Source: Bacteroidota bacterium (GTDB taxonomy: Bacteria; Bacteroidota; Bacteroidia; Cytophagales; Cyclobacteriaceae). Taken from it: DNA of 64,000 nucleotides. The stretch is taken from positions 34,635 through 98,634 of the forward strand of contig JAEZGH010000092.1 of NCBI GenBank assembly GCA_023417065.1, written 5' to 3'. Position numbers and translations under genes: made by a program. The number at the start of each line of letters is the position of its first letter. The first letter of the stretch is position 1. Below are positions 17,754 to 27,212 of the stretch, one piece after another. The notes below the pieces were generated by a model. It saw only the letters and a program-made list of their open reading frames with translations. It made no database searches and was not told where the DNA came from.

Positions 17754-20102
17754 TTACGCTTTTACGTCAACCAGTTTTTTTCTGTCTTCGTTGTAGTAAC
17801 CATAGCCAGGTCGTTGTTTCAGTCCGTTTACAGCGACCAGAACGTTTCTGAGAATACCTTCATGATACACTTTATTAAGTTCTTCCAGATTTTCTTTCAT
17901 GCTGTAGTTTAATCTCACAAGGAAGAGGTTGACATCTGCGTTCATGCCCACAATAGTAGCATCGCTTACGATACCTACAGGTGAGTTGTCAAATACGATA
18001 TAGTCAAACTGTTCTTTAACCGAGTCGAGAAACTCGGTGATCAATCCGTTGTTGAGTAATTCTGCAGGATTGTTCGGAATTGTGCCGGCGGAGACGAAAT
18101 ACAAGCCTTCGTGAAACGTAGGTTGAATTACTTCGTTGATATGCGCCTTGTTGTTAAGGTAATCGCCAAGGCCTTTGGCGTTTTTACCCTTAAGCACAGT
18201 GTGCAAGCGAGGGCGTCGGAGGTCTGCATCGATGAGCAGCACGCGCTTGTTGCTGATGGCCAGCACCAGGGCGAGGTTCAGTGCAACAAATGATTTTCCT
18301 TCGCCGGAGATATACGAATGCACGGCAAGTACCTGATGATTCTTAAAGTGGTTCTGCAGGTTTATCCGCAAGCCTCGGAATGATTCCGTCACTGCCGACT
18401 TCGGATACTGAATTACCGGCATTTCACTTTTGAATTTGTTCTCCGTAATTGATCCGGTGATCGGGAAGTCAAGCGTTGAAGCTATTTCATCCGTCATTTT
18501 GATCTTGTCGCTGAAGTATTCGCTGGCAATTACGATCAACATCGACACGATGAAAGAAGCGATCAGCGCGGTTAGGTAATTCTTTACTTTCTTAGGGCCA
18601 AGTAGCTCAGCTATGCTTGCATCGGCGGGGTCGAGAATTTGGGCATCCGGGCTGTTGGAAGCGCGTGCGATGTCTGCTTCGGCTCTTTTCTCCAGAAGGT
18701 ATGTATACAATTCGTTGTTCAGGTCGTAATTACGCTTGATGCCGATAAGGTCTTGTTCCGTTTTCGGAAGGCGGACGATTTTAGCATTTGCCTGTTGAAG
18801 CTGCTGGCGCACGGCCTTCAGTTCCATGTTCGTGTTGGCAATCTGCTGGGTTACCTTGTCGCGGATGATGCGTTGGGTGAACTGAATTTCATTGTTGAGT
18901 GCGATCAGGGTAGGGTTTTTCTCCTGAACGGTGTACGACAGCACTTCCCGGCGTGTGTACATGTCGTTAAGCTTCGCCACCATCGTATTCAGTTCATCGT
19001 CGCGAACACCAATAATCGACGGGGCAACCAGGTCCTTAATGTCTTCCCGGTTTTCGAGATAGTATCTGAGGTTCGTATAGTATTCGAGTTTCAGATTCAG
19101 GCGTTGCTGCTCCTGATCCAGATTCTTCAGTTGATCCATAACCCTGGTGGCCTCGTCGCCAAGGTTCACTGTGCGGTTACGGGAACGGAAGTTTGTGAAA
19201 TTATTTCCTGCCATCTGCAGGGAGTCGTTGATGCCTTCGATCAGGTTATCGATAAAGCGAACCGTGTTGTTGGCAATCCGGTTCTTTTCATCAAGTCCCT
19301 GCTGGATGTAGTAGGAGGAAAGTTTATTCAGATAATCAACGTCGCGGTGGAGTTGTTCCGTCTCCAGCTGGATCACGATAAGATTGGAGTTCTCGTCAGC
19401 CTGGCTGACCTCGAGGCGATCCTTATATTGCTGGGCGACCTTGCCAATGTTGTTGAACTGAAGGACGTATTTCTCACCGCGTTCGTAGGTGCGATCGCTC
19501 TTTTTGTCGATCACGAAGTCAAAATACTGATTCTTGAACGGCTGCCCAAATGTAGCTTTGTTGGTGAATTCAACGACCCGTTCCTGACCATTAATTACGC
19601 GTTTGCCTTTGGTAGAAATGGTGTAATAGTTATCCGATTCAACCTCAATAGTCAGCGGTAGTTGATCAAGCTGGACACTTGACGGTGGAACTGTAAGGGT
19701 AAATGGATCTCTTCCGTACAGATCTGCCTGTGAGAAGAATTCTTTCTTTGCCCAGGAGTATTTCCAGTTCAGGTTTTGAGCGGTTTCAAGGTTAAGACTG
19801 TAAGATTTGATCTTACCAATCTGGTCAGCCAGGATGGCACTCGGTTTTCCTGCGCGTGGCTGATTTTGAAACATGTCAAACAGTTCCAGAACCTTCGCGT
19901 CGTTTTTGAACAGAACGGTGGCTGAAATTTTATACTTGGGTTGGGAGCTGCTGTTTATGAAGTAGGCAGCACCTAGAAAAAGTATTGCGAGAACCACGAA
20001 CAACCACCACTTCTTAATGGCGTTGTTCTTGATTTGCGAAAGGGTTAGTCCCTCTGGCTCGTACGATACCCGCGACCTTCCGTTTAGTTTATTTTTTTCC
20101 AT
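17754..20102 (-). CDS. wzc: Wzc-type polysaccharide co-polymerase with tyrosine autokinase (BY-kinase) domain
   Basis: A 782-residue inner-membrane protein. The Wzz-type part lies between two membrane helices (FVVLAILFLGAAYFI near 40 and YLTALIASFIVSMLIVIA near 510) and includes a long periplasmic coiled-coil region. The cytoplasmic kinase has Walker A ISGEGKSF near 600, Walker A' VLLIDADLRRPR near 620 and Walker B YIVFDNSPVGIVSDA near 695. The C-terminal tyrosine cluster is short (PGYGYYNED). It sets chain length and works with the Wza-type channel encoded 21 bases upstream; phosphorylation of the tail normally cycles the complex. No Wzb-type phosphatase gene is present in the locus, so the phosphatase must come from elsewhere. 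Confidence 0.95.
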   Translation of the reverse strand: MEKNKLNGRSRVSYEPEGLTLSQIKNNAIKKWWLFVVLAILFLGAAYFINSSSQPKYKISATVLFKNDAKVLELFDMFQNQPRAGKPSAILADQIGKIKSYSLNLETAQNLNWKYSWAKKEFFSQADLYGRDPFTLTVPPSSVQLDQLPLTIEVESDNYYTISTKGKRVINGQERVVEFTNKATFGQPFKNQYFDFVIDKKSDRTYERGEKYVLQFNNIGKVAQQYKDRLEVSQADENSNLIVIQLETEQLHRDVDYLNKLSSYYIQQGLDEKNRIANNTVRFIDNLIEGINDSLQMAGNNFTNFRSRNRTVNLGDEATRVMDQLKNLDQEQQRLNLKLEYYTNLRYYLENREDIKDLVAPSIIGVRDDELNTMVAKLNDMYTRREVLSYTVQEKNPTLIALNNEIQFTQRIIRDKVTQQIANTNMELKAVRQQLQQANAKIVRLPKTEQDLIGIKRNYDLNNELYTYLLEKRAEADIARASNSPDAQILDPADASIAELLGPKKVKNYLTALIASFIVSMLIVIASEYFSDKIKMTDEIASTLDFPITGSITENKFKSEMPVIQYPKSAVTESFRGLRINLQNHFKNHQVLAVHSYISGEGKSFVALNLALVLAISNKRVLLIDADLRRPRLHTVLKGKNAKGLGDYLNNKAHINEVIQPTFHEGLYFVSAGTIPNNPAELLNNGLITEFLDSVKEQFDYIVFDNSPVGIVSDATIVGMNADVNLFLVRLNYSMKENLEELNKVYHEGILRNVLVAVNGLKQRPGYGYYNEDRKKLVDVKA

Positions 20103-20123
20103 TGGTTCGATGATTCAGTCTGA

Positions 20124-20924
20124 TTAGTTTTTGTCGATATAATTCAGGACCAGTAAGAACGTAGTTACGGTTGAGAGTGCGACGGTGTAAACTGGCAACC
20201 TCAACTCTACATTCTTGTACTTGGAAGGCTGTACTACAACGACGTCATTGGGTTGCAGGAACCATCCCTCCGAACGCAGTGCATCCTTGGAGTTCAGATT
20301 CACCTTGAACGACTTGCTTCCCTCTTTTGTCTGCCTCAGCACCAGTACATTACGCAAATCCGCGGCATTCTTGATGCCCTCTGCCGAGCTGATCGCGTCG
20401 AGGATCGTGAACTCATAGTTGTAATTGAAGTACACACCAGGCTGTTCAACTTCACCCATCACAGTGATCTTGTAGTTGATCACCCTCACCTTGGCCGTAA
20501 CTTCCTTGAGGTACTGTTGAGCAGCATCCTGAATAACAGCCTCAGCCTCGCGCATGGTTTTGCCGAGTACATTGATCTTACCCACGATAGGAAGCGTTAC
20601 GTTGCCATCAGGTTCAACCATGTAACCCTGGATCAGCTGTCCGGCCTGCGTCTGCCATATATTGTTGATGGCCCGCGAGTTACCAACAGTCGCCGGGTTG
20701 TAAATTTCGTTCATTTCTGCATTAGATGAAATAATGCTGACATAAAGATTGTCATTCGCCTGAATCCGGTATTCGGCTTGCTGGGCAGGAACCCCCGGCA
20801 TCACCGGATTCGCGTCAGCCATTACAGTGAGGTGCTTGTTGGACCGGCACGAAGACAGCGAAATTATGACCATCGACAAGTAGAAGACGTACTTAAACCT
20901 GTGGGATAAAGGCGAATTTTTCAT
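20124..20924 (-). CDS. wza: Wza-type polysaccharide export outer-membrane lipoprotein
   Basis: A 266-residue lipoprotein (MVIISLSSC, Cys 26) with a Poly_export domain (YRIQANDNLYVSIISSN, then GYMVEPDGNVTLPIVGKINV) and one SLBB domain (VRVINYKITVMGEVEQPGVY, FTILDAISSAEGIKNAADL). The C-terminus ends in a hydrophobic segment (YTVALSTVTTFLLVLNYI), as in many Bacteroidota Wza homologues, instead of the E. coli Wza helix. It forms the outer-membrane exit channel and partners with the Wzc-type protein encoded just downstream. A 60-base gap separates it from the transferase gene upstream. Confidence 0.95.
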   Translation of the reverse strand: MKNSPLSHRFKYVFYLSMVIISLSSCRSNKHLTVMADANPVMPGVPAQQAEYRIQANDNLYVSIISSNAEMNEIYNPATVGNSRAINNIWQTQAGQLIQGYMVEPDGNVTLPIVGKINVLGKTMREAEAVIQDAAQQYLKEVTAKVRVINYKITVMGEVEQPGVYFNYNYEFTILDAISSAEGIKNAADLRNVLVLRQTKEGSKSFKVNLNSKDALRSEGWFLQPNDVVVVQPSKYKNVELRLPVYTVALSTVTTFLLVLNYIDKN

Positions 20925-20984
20925 AGGTTTTCGAATATAGGAGTTAAGGTGTTGTATATTAATCAGTTAATGTGATAGAAGTTT

Positions 20985-22343
20985 CTAAAATGCATTTTCC
21001 CGGGTCTTTTTACCAAATATGGTCAGGTAAATGATGTACAGATCCAGCGCAAAAGACCAATGCTCGATATACCATAAGTCGTGGAGCGTCCGCGCTACGT
21101 ACTGATATTTGGTTTCCGTCGGGCCGCGCCATCCGTTTACCTGCGCCCAACCGGTAATACCTGGCTTAATATACTGACGGACCAGATAGTTCTGCGCGTT
21201 TTGCTGGAATCGCTTGTTCAGATCCACGCGATGGGGGCGGGGCCCTACCACAGACATTTCATTTTTAAGCACATTGATGAGCTGAGGAAGTTCATCCAGA
21301 CTGTGTTTGCGGATAAATTTCCCGACTTTGGTGATTCTGTCATCATCCTTGCTGGTAGACCGTGTCTGTACTTCCTTGGAATGACGCATTGACCTGAACT
21401 TATAAACCGAAATAGGCATACCTCGTTTTCCTATTCGTATGGGGCGATAAAAAATCGGGCCTCGACTGTCGAGCTTGATTGCGATGGCGATCACGATGAA
21501 CAAGGGTAGCAGCATGATCAGCGCCGCCAAGGAGAAGACAAAGTCGAATGCACGCTTTCGCACGCGGGCCATGTACGAATCCAGGGGAACTTCTCTGACG
21601 TTCACGATAGGAATGCCGCCCAAATCGGTAATTTCGAAGTTTCTTCCAAAGAGCGAGTAGTAATTGGCCACTACTCCAGGGCGAACCCCATTATATTCTG
21701 CAATATTTACCAGGTACTTAATTTCCCCTTCGCGCGATAGGGGGAGCGTAATAATTACTTCATTGAAACGGTATTCATCAAATACTTTTTGGAAATCCTG
21801 AAGTCTTCCTAAAACCTTCAGGTTTTCATTGATGGGGCGATGATCATCGAGAAATCCGATGATCGTACCTTTGTCAGCGCTGAGGTTATAAAAGCTGTGA
21901 AGCGCGGTGGCGACTTTTCCCGTACCGACGATGAGAATTTTGCTGTTATATGGACCGTCTTTCCGGTGGGAGACGAGATAAACCTGGCCAAAGGAATAAA
22001 TGAATTTCAGGACCAGGAAGATAAAACTCGACCCCAGGAACATCGCCCTGGAGATGTCGTCAAGGTCAAGAACGACAAACATCACAGCGCTGACAGAAAC
22101 ATAGAATCCGATGCGTTTGAGTAGTGTACGCGTACGTTTTACTACATTATCGATATCAAAGAACTTGTCGTTCAGATTGATAACATAGGTGAGAATCCAC
22201 GCAAGGTTAAGAAGCGTCACCAGGATGTTTGGGGTGAGCATCTCTCCGTAATGAAAAAAGGAAGCTATGATCAGCGATGCATTGAGCAGGATCAGATCAA
22301 TAACCAGGAAGAGATAAATGAGTGTGCGTTTTCTGAAAGACAT
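20985..22343 (-). CDS. wcaJ: WcaJ/WbaP-type undecaprenyl-phosphate sugar-1-phosphate transferase
   Basis: A 452-residue polyprenyl-phosphate hexose-1-phosphate transferase that starts repeat-unit synthesis. Four N-terminal membrane helices come first (for example LIYLFLVIDLILLNASLIIA), then a CoA-binding-like Rossmann section (ILIVGTGKVATALHSFYNL near 135). The catalytic C-terminal domain has RAFDFVFSLAALIMLLPLFI, the reentrant helix, and VYKFRSMRHS. Its active-site stretch is KVGKFIRKHSLDELPQLINV with the Asp-Glu pair, followed by MSVVGPRPHR and KPGITGWAQVNG. The first sugar is probably glucose or another hexose, by family. It lies nine bases after the upstream glycosyltransferase gene. Confidence 0.95.
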   Translation of the reverse strand: MSFRKRTLIYLFLVIDLILLNASLIIASFFHYGEMLTPNILVTLLNLAWILTYVINLNDKFFDIDNVVKRTRTLLKRIGFYVSVSAVMFVVLDLDDISRAMFLGSSFIFLVLKFIYSFGQVYLVSHRKDGPYNSKILIVGTGKVATALHSFYNLSADKGTIIGFLDDHRPINENLKVLGRLQDFQKVFDEYRFNEVIITLPLSREGEIKYLVNIAEYNGVRPGVVANYYSLFGRNFEITDLGGIPIVNVREVPLDSYMARVRKRAFDFVFSLAALIMLLPLFIVIAIAIKLDSRGPIFYRPIRIGKRGMPISVYKFRSMRHSKEVQTRSTSKDDDRITKVGKFIRKHSLDELPQLINVLKNEMSVVGPRPHRVDLNKRFQQNAQNYLVRQYIKPGITGWAQVNGWRGPTETKYQYVARTLHDLWYIEHWSFALDLYIIYLTIFGKKTRENAF

Positions 22344-22352
22344 TTTTCTGTA

Positions 22353-23468
22353 TTATCTCATTATGGTTTGGTACACTTCAGCATAGCTGCTGGCGATATT
22401 CGACCATACGTAGTCGCTATAAACCTTCTTCTGGCAGTTCTTGGCAAGCTGTTCCATTTCATCTGGATTTGACAAGGCAAATTTAACCTTCCCGGCAAGG
22501 TCGCCCGCGTCAGCTACCTTAAAATATAATACCTCGCGATCACTGAAGACCTGAGTGTTCTCGGGAATATCACTTGCGACGATTGGTCGGCCTGCGGAGG
22601 CGACTTCCAGAAGCATTATCGACATACCTTCGGTCTCTGATGGAAAAATGAATAGTTGAGCGCGTTCGACGAAGGCGAGCAAAGTTTTGAGCGGATTGAC
22701 AAAGCCCAGGTAGTGAACGTTGAGCGCATTTCCGATGCGCCGCAGGTCTTCAAGGTATGCCGCATTATGGGTAAGTTCACCTGCAACGAACACTTGACCG
22801 GTGTATCCGATCTTGGCCAGCGCTTCCAGCATTGTATGACACCCCTTGGTTTTCATGATCCTGCGGGCAGAAAAGAGAATAAAAGGTTTGTCCATAGATG
22901 CGCCTTCGGGGAGGAATTTTCGCGCACCGACGTAATCGAATTCGGATACCGATACAGGATTAATTCCATTAGGAATAAAAATAACGTTCTTGTTGTACTT
23001 CTGCTTGTAGTAGTCTGTAAGTGGCTCTGAGATGCAGGTGCAAAGATTGGCGGTGCCCACGAATATCCGTTCCATTAGGTGGAAGTAGAACTTCATCGCT
23101 TTGTTCCATTTGTCCCGTTTATATGGGGCTTCATGAGACGTAGCAACTACCGGTGCCTTCAAACGAAGTAGCGGAATAAATAAGGCCGCGTCGGTCTTGT
23201 GCAGGTGGATAAGATCTGCTTTCCGGGTGAAGACAATGTGAAGGGCAGAAATGAAAAAGTAAATGAAAGCACCCAGCGCACCCTTTGCAAGGGGTCTAAA
23301 CTGGATTACATCCACTCCCTCCATATAGGAAGCTGCCCCCGGATCTTCATAACAATAGAGGGTTATATGAAACCGGTCTTTTAATTGACGGATCAGGTTT
23401 TCGGCTACGCGATCAGTACCTCCCTGCGATGGGAAGGTCTTGATACCAAAAAAGATGACTCGTTTCAT
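22353..23468 (-). CDS. Glycosyltransferase, GT4 type
   Basis: A 371-residue GT-B fold enzyme. The start is MKRVIFFGIKTFPSQGGTDR, with the Gly-Gly acceptor loop. Later motifs are ICTCIS-like TANLCTCISEPLTDYY, FILFSARRIMKTKGCHTMLE near 195 and the donor E-x7-E as SETEGMSIMLLEVASAGRPI near 275. Its start codon shares one base with the stop of the upstream gene (TAATG), so the two are translationally coupled. Substrate unknown. Confidence 0.92.
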   Translation of the reverse strand: MKRVIFFGIKTFPSQGGTDRVAENLIRQLKDRFHITLYCYEDPGAASYMEGVDVIQFRPLAKGALGAFIYFFISALHIVFTRKADLIHLHKTDAALFIPLLRLKAPVVATSHEAPYKRDKWNKAMKFYFHLMERIFVGTANLCTCISEPLTDYYKQKYNKNVIFIPNGINPVSVSEFDYVGARKFLPEGASMDKPFILFSARRIMKTKGCHTMLEALAKIGYTGQVFVAGELTHNAAYLEDLRRIGNALNVHYLGFVNPLKTLLAFVERAQLFIFPSETEGMSIMLLEVASAGRPIVASDIPENTQVFSDREVLYFKVADAGDLAGKVKFALSNPDEMEQLAKNCQKKVYSDYVWSNIASSYAEVYQTIMR

Positions 23469-24667
23469 TAAAGGTTCCCTCCCTTGTCGATCTCTGGCTT
23501 TCCAGCAACTTTACGATAAAAGTCTATGGTTTTCACGGCAATTTTTTCAGGATGAAATTTCTCCAGCGCTTCGGCACGCGCAGCCGCACCGATTTGTCCG
23601 CCATCAGAATGATTGAATACTTCCGAGAGAGTCTTCGCCAAATCGTTCTTGTCGTTTTTCTTGAAAAGAAATCCGGAAATCCGGTCATTGAACATTTCAC
23701 GAATGGCTCCAACGTCAGAGGCAACCACGATCTTACCCTGGGCCATCGCTTCGGCGATACTTACTGGAAGCGTTTCCTGCATGGATGGTAATATGAAAAT
23801 TGGGCAAACCTGATAAAGTTCGCGGATTTGGTCCTGCCTAAGCCATCCGTGAAAATGGATGCAGTCCTTTAGTCCAAATTCATCTACAGCTGACATGACT
23901 TCCTCCTCATAAGCCGCTTCCTTAAAACCTCCTGCCACGTGCAATTCAAATGAATGGCCCTGTCGGCGCAGGTCATTGAGGGCTTCGATTACGAGTTTGA
24001 TGTTTTTTCTGCGGCTTAAAACGCCTACGTAAAGAAGGTTATTTTTTTCAGGATTCGTACCGGTTACTTCTTCAAAGAAAATCGGATTAACCGGGTTAAA
24101 TATCTGGGCTTCCCTTCCCGGAACGCCTTTGTACAACCTTCTATTGTATTGTGATATAAAGATCACATTTGGAAACTTTGGGAAGGCATATTTCTCAACC
24201 GCAGCTTTGAACAGGCACTTAAGGCGTTGGGATAAACCTGAAGCGTATTTAAGTTCTTCAGCCATAATCCCGTGCTGGGTAACAACTACTTTTGCCTTTG
24301 GATATGCCAGAAAGCGCAAAAGATGAGGGGTGATCTCCTGAATGTGGATAATGTCGGGTTGTTCTTCCTCGAAGATTTGCTTCAACGTGTTACCATTGAT
24401 TACATAATCAACTAGTTCAAGTTTGTTCAGGAAAGGCAGAAATCGAATGCGGACGTTTTCGGCCAGATTGATGATCTTTTCATCATTCACTTCCTTCGTA
24501 AACGCGAGGTGTGTGACGCTTACGTCGGGTATTGACCTGAAACTGTTAAGCAAATTGAGGATAACAGCTTCCACGCCGCCTTTTACATGCTCCAACTGGA
24601 GGGGAAGGAGACCGACCAGTATGACTTTCAATTTGTTGGGTAAAGAATTGATAGGATTCACAATCAA
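23468..24667 (-). CDS. Glycosyltransferase, GT4 type, without an ATG start
   Basis: A GT-B fold enzyme of up to 399 residues and probably the first gene of the minus-strand block 17034-24667. The motifs KVILVGLLPLQLEHVKGGVE, VVVTQHGIMAEELKYASGLS, NLLYVGVLSRRKNIKLVIEA and LPVSIAEAMAQGKIVVASD are typical of GT4. No ATG exists between the in-frame TGA upstream of 24667 and the conserved first strand. Possible starts are TTG 24667, GTG 24661, or TTG 24631, which would give the normal GT4 N-terminus with Lys-Val-Ile-Leu directly after the initiator. I favour 24631 by homology but list the longest frame. A rare start may lower its expression. Confidence 0.9.
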   Translation of the reverse strand: MIVNPINSLPNKLKVILVGLLPLQLEHVKGGVEAVILNLLNSFRSIPDVSVTHLAFTKEVNDEKIINLAENVRIRFLPFLNKLELVDYVINGNTLKQIFEEEQPDIIHIQEITPHLLRFLAYPKAKVVVTQHGIMAEELKYASGLSQRLKCLFKAAVEKYAFPKFPNVIFISQYNRRLYKGVPGREAQIFNPVNPIFFEEVTGTNPEKNNLLYVGVLSRRKNIKLVIEALNDLRRQGHSFELHVAGGFKEAAYEEEVMSAVDEFGLKDCIHFHGWLRQDQIRELYQVCPIFILPSMQETLPVSIAEAMAQGKIVVASDVGAIREMFNDRISGFLFKKNDKNDLAKTLSEVFNHSDGGQIGAAARAEALEKFHPEKIAVKTIDFYRKVAGKPEIDKGGNL

Positions 24668-25019
24668 AAGGGCTCAACTTTTCAACCAAAGTCAGTCTAA
24701 AGGGTGGAAGTAGTTACTGTCCTGGGAAATGTGATGCGAAAAAATGTTTTTTTTATCAAAAATCATACTTATTTGGAATTGATTTATGACGCGTGTCGAA
24801 TTGCAATCGGTGTCATGCTACAATCATTTAAAATTTTGATACCCGACATTTTTTATTGCCTTGCCCGAACCTTACATCCCAATCTTTAAGGCAACTCTGG
24901 AAGAAGGTTAAAATGATATAACTTACCCGGAGGGAGTCTTAAATCATCAATAAGATTCTTGATTTTTTAAGCTTTTAAGAAAACTTTTTTTCGCCCCGAC
25001 TTTCGTCGGAAAGAAAACA
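24668..25019. other. Divergent intergenic region between the polysaccharide locus and the T9SS operon
   Basis: About 350 bases of AT-rich DNA that must hold promoters for both directions. I found no exact TAnnTTTG with a well-spaced -33 element. A short perfect hairpin, CCGAC-TTTC-GTCGG, lies at 24996-25009, just before the ATG at 25020, and would form in the mRNA leader. The small frames here look random. Confidence 0.55.
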
Positions 25020-26285
25020 ATGGATGCGCGGATGACAGATTGTATACCGGGAATTGATCGCTTTGCCAGTTCGCGTCTTGCTCCAGGAATTCTATGCGCA
25101 CTGGTCTTCCTGATCCTATCGCGTGCTGCGATTGCACAAAACTGTCCGTGCCCTGAAAATTGCAATCCCTGCCAGGGTGGTATCACCAAACTCACATTGG
25201 TTTATACAGGGGCGTTTCCGGCCTATGTTCAGGCCTGGGACAGAACGGATCGTTTGTTCGCCGATTTCCTGGCAAAAGGTGATACCATTGAAATCAGCGG
25301 ATCTCTTCAGAATTCGCTCTTTCGCGGTAACGTCATCACGATGATGGTTGGACTCATCGTAGAACCAACGTTTGAAATACGATGCGGAACGTTCGAAGTG
25401 TTCAAACCAGTGGGGTCGTTTATGATGATTGCTGCGGAAAGTCATCAGGGAGGGAAGGTCTGCTGTGGACCTAATCTCCCGTATGATGTTACAGGGCCCG
25501 TATTTCTTTCCGAACCCACGGATATAGAAGTTACGATAACTGATGGATGTGAGACGCGTGTAAACTGGACGAACCCAGACGCTACCGATTGCAGCGCAGT
25601 TACTGTTACAAGTGAACCCCGACCGGGGTCATTGCTCCCCATCGGGGAAACTACTGTTGTCGTCACGGCGACCGATGCGCAGAAGAATAAGACCACCACT
25701 TCTTTCAAAGTCAGGGTACGCGACGTTACAGCTCCGGTATTTTCTGAGTGCCCGAAGGATATAGTCGTAACAGCTAAAGAGGGAGAAGGGGCACACGTTC
25801 ACTGGAAACCACCTGTTGCGAAGGATAATTGTAAAGCAATTGAGATTGTAAGCAATGCGAAGCCACACGATACCTTTTTGCCTGGGGTTCACACTATCAC
25901 GTATACCGCACGTGATGCTTCCGGGAATGAGAGCAAATGTTCTTTCACCATTACGGTTAAAGGACCTGGTCAGGATGACGAACCTTTTCCAATACCTGTC
26001 GGCGATCTTGCTGTTTCCAGAATAGTTACTCCTGATGGAGATGGTGTTAACGATTTCCTACAGATTGGCAATATTGAACACTTTCCAACAAACCGACTTA
26101 CCATTTTTGATAGGTGGGGTAACGCCGTTTTCACTGGAGAGAATTACGACAACATCAAAACCGTGTGGCAGGGAACGGGCAAAAACTCGGCAAAACTTCC
26201 TACAGGAACATACTTCTATTCGCTGATTGTGAATCACGGCAACAGCAAGGCGGAGTTAAGAGGATTTATTGAACTGATCAACTAG
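25020..26285 (+). CDS. Secreted HYR-repeat protein with CHU_C-type T9SS sorting domain
   Basis: A 421-residue cell-surface or secreted protein. The signal peptide covers about 20-40 (ILCALVFLILSRAAIAQ). Next comes a Cys-rich head (NCPCPENCNPCQGG) joined to a beta domain (ITKLTLVYTGAFPAY). Two HYR (immunoglobulin-like) domains follow: about 155-238 (PVFLSEPTDIEVTITDGCE) and 238-322 (APVFSECPKDIVVTAKEGEG). The C-terminal 85 residues form a gliding-motility-associated CHU_C domain (VTPDGDGVNDFLQI, LTIFDRWGNAVFTG, LPTGTYFYSLIVNHG), the type B signal for type IX secretion. It is three bases before the PorP/SprF gene, the usual arrangement for a type B substrate and its dedicated partner. An adhesin role is likely but not shown. 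Confidence 0.9.
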   Translation: MDARMTDCIPGIDRFASSRLAPGILCALVFLILSRAAIAQNCPCPENCNPCQGGITKLTLVYTGAFPAYVQAWDRTDRLFADFLAKGDTIEISGSLQNSLFRGNVITMMVGLIVEPTFEIRCGTFEVFKPVGSFMMIAAESHQGGKVCCGPNLPYDVTGPVFLSEPTDIEVTITDGCETRVNWTNPDATDCSAVTVTSEPRPGSLLPIGETTVVVTATDAQKNKTTTSFKVRVRDVTAPVFSECPKDIVVTAKEGEGAHVHWKPPVAKDNCKAIEIVSNAKPHDTFLPGVHTITYTARDASGNESKCSFTITVKGPGQDDEPFPIPVGDLAVSRIVTPDGDGVNDFLQIGNIEHFPTNRLTIFDRWGNAVFTGENYDNIKTVWQGTGKNSAKLPTGTYFYSLIVNHGNSKAELRGFIELIN

Positions 26286-26288
26286 GAA

Positions 26289-27212
26289 ATGGCAAAGGTA
26301 TTCACGCGGACTTTCATTTCGGCGCTGATCATTCTTGTCGTGGTCACGGTGACGAGCGCGCAACAACGCCCCGTGTATTCGCAGTATCTTTTCAATGGCG
26401 TAGTAATCAATCCTGCGTTTGCTGGATCACAGGAAGCGCTGAGTATGCAGGTATCGAACCGAAGTCAATGGTCTGGGCTTGAGGGTGCGCCTCAAACCTT
26501 TCTTTTTGCGTCACACGTTTTGTTCGACGCACAAAAGCTCGGACTGGGCGTCACACTGAACAGAGACAAGGTAGGCGTTCACAAGAACCTTCAGGTCAAT
26601 GGAAGTGCCGCATATCACCTGCACGTATCTGAAAAGGGGAGGCTATCATTCGGTCTTCAGGCAGGTCTTCGAAATCACAAAGCCGATTACATCTCCATAA
26701 TGGGAAATCAGCCAATTGATCCAAAGGTTGTGGCGGCAGATCCAGGGAGAACATTCTTCGATGTCGGCGCAGGTGTATACTTCCGGAATGAACGGCTTGC
26801 CGCGGGGATCTCGGTGCCAGGAATGCTCCCGTCAAACTGGTCAGCCAATGATTCAGTTGATATCCGGGTGAGGAATGCCCACTGGCTGATTTTCTCGAAA
26901 TACAGCATACCCGTAACGCACTCGATGACCTTTATACCATCGCTTTTGATTCAGTACTATCCCGGCGTGCCGTTAGGGATCGATATAGGTGGCGGCATGA
27001 TTTTCTACGATGCCCTCTTCACCGGCGTGTCGTATCGCCTCCGGGAGTCGGTTGACTTTCTTCTTCGTGCGAACATAACGCCGCAGTTGAGTTTTGGTTA
27101 CGCCTACGACCTTGTTGTAGGTGAAGTGACCGCTCTTTCAAATTCGTCCCATGAGGTTTCCGTAAGTTATCTGTTCAAGTTTTCCCGTCATAAAATCGCG
27201 ACACCAAGATGA
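26289..27212 (+). CDS. PorP/SprF-family type IX secretion membrane protein
   Basis: A 307-residue outer-membrane beta-barrel protein with a signal peptide (FISALIILVVVTVTSAQQ). Family marks are RPVYSQYLFNGVVINPAFAG at the start, the repeated barrel strands such as FGLQAGLRNH and GVYFRNERLAAGISVPG, and FSFGYAYD-like LSFGYAYDLVV near the end. PorP/SprF proteins help secrete and anchor T9SS cargo; SprF is needed for the adhesin SprB, which is encoded next to it. By position the cargo here is the CHU_C protein upstream. The next gene overlaps by four bases (ATGA). Confidence 0.92.
   Translation: MAKVFTRTFISALIILVVVTVTSAQQRPVYSQYLFNGVVINPAFAGSQEALSMQVSNRSQWSGLEGAPQTFLFASHVLFDAQKLGLGVTLNRDKVGVHKNLQVNGSAAYHLHVSEKGRLSFGLQAGLRNHKADYISIMGNQPIDPKVVAADPGRTFFDVGAGVYFRNERLAAGISVPGMLPSNWSANDSVDIRVRNAHWLIFSKYSIPVTHSMTFIPSLLIQYYPGVPLGIDIGGGMIFYDALFTGVSYRLRESVDFLLRANITPQLSFGYAYDLVVGEVTALSNSSHEVSVSYLFKFSRHKIATPR

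Noticed and set aside
18639..19661. A 340-codon frame on the plus strand inside the Wzc-type gene
   Set aside because: It lies fully antisense to a well-supported gene, its composition follows that gene's codons, and it shows no known motif.
24704..24889. A 61-codon plus-strand frame in the divergent gap
   Set aside because: Random composition and no upstream signals; the gap is better explained as promoter DNA.
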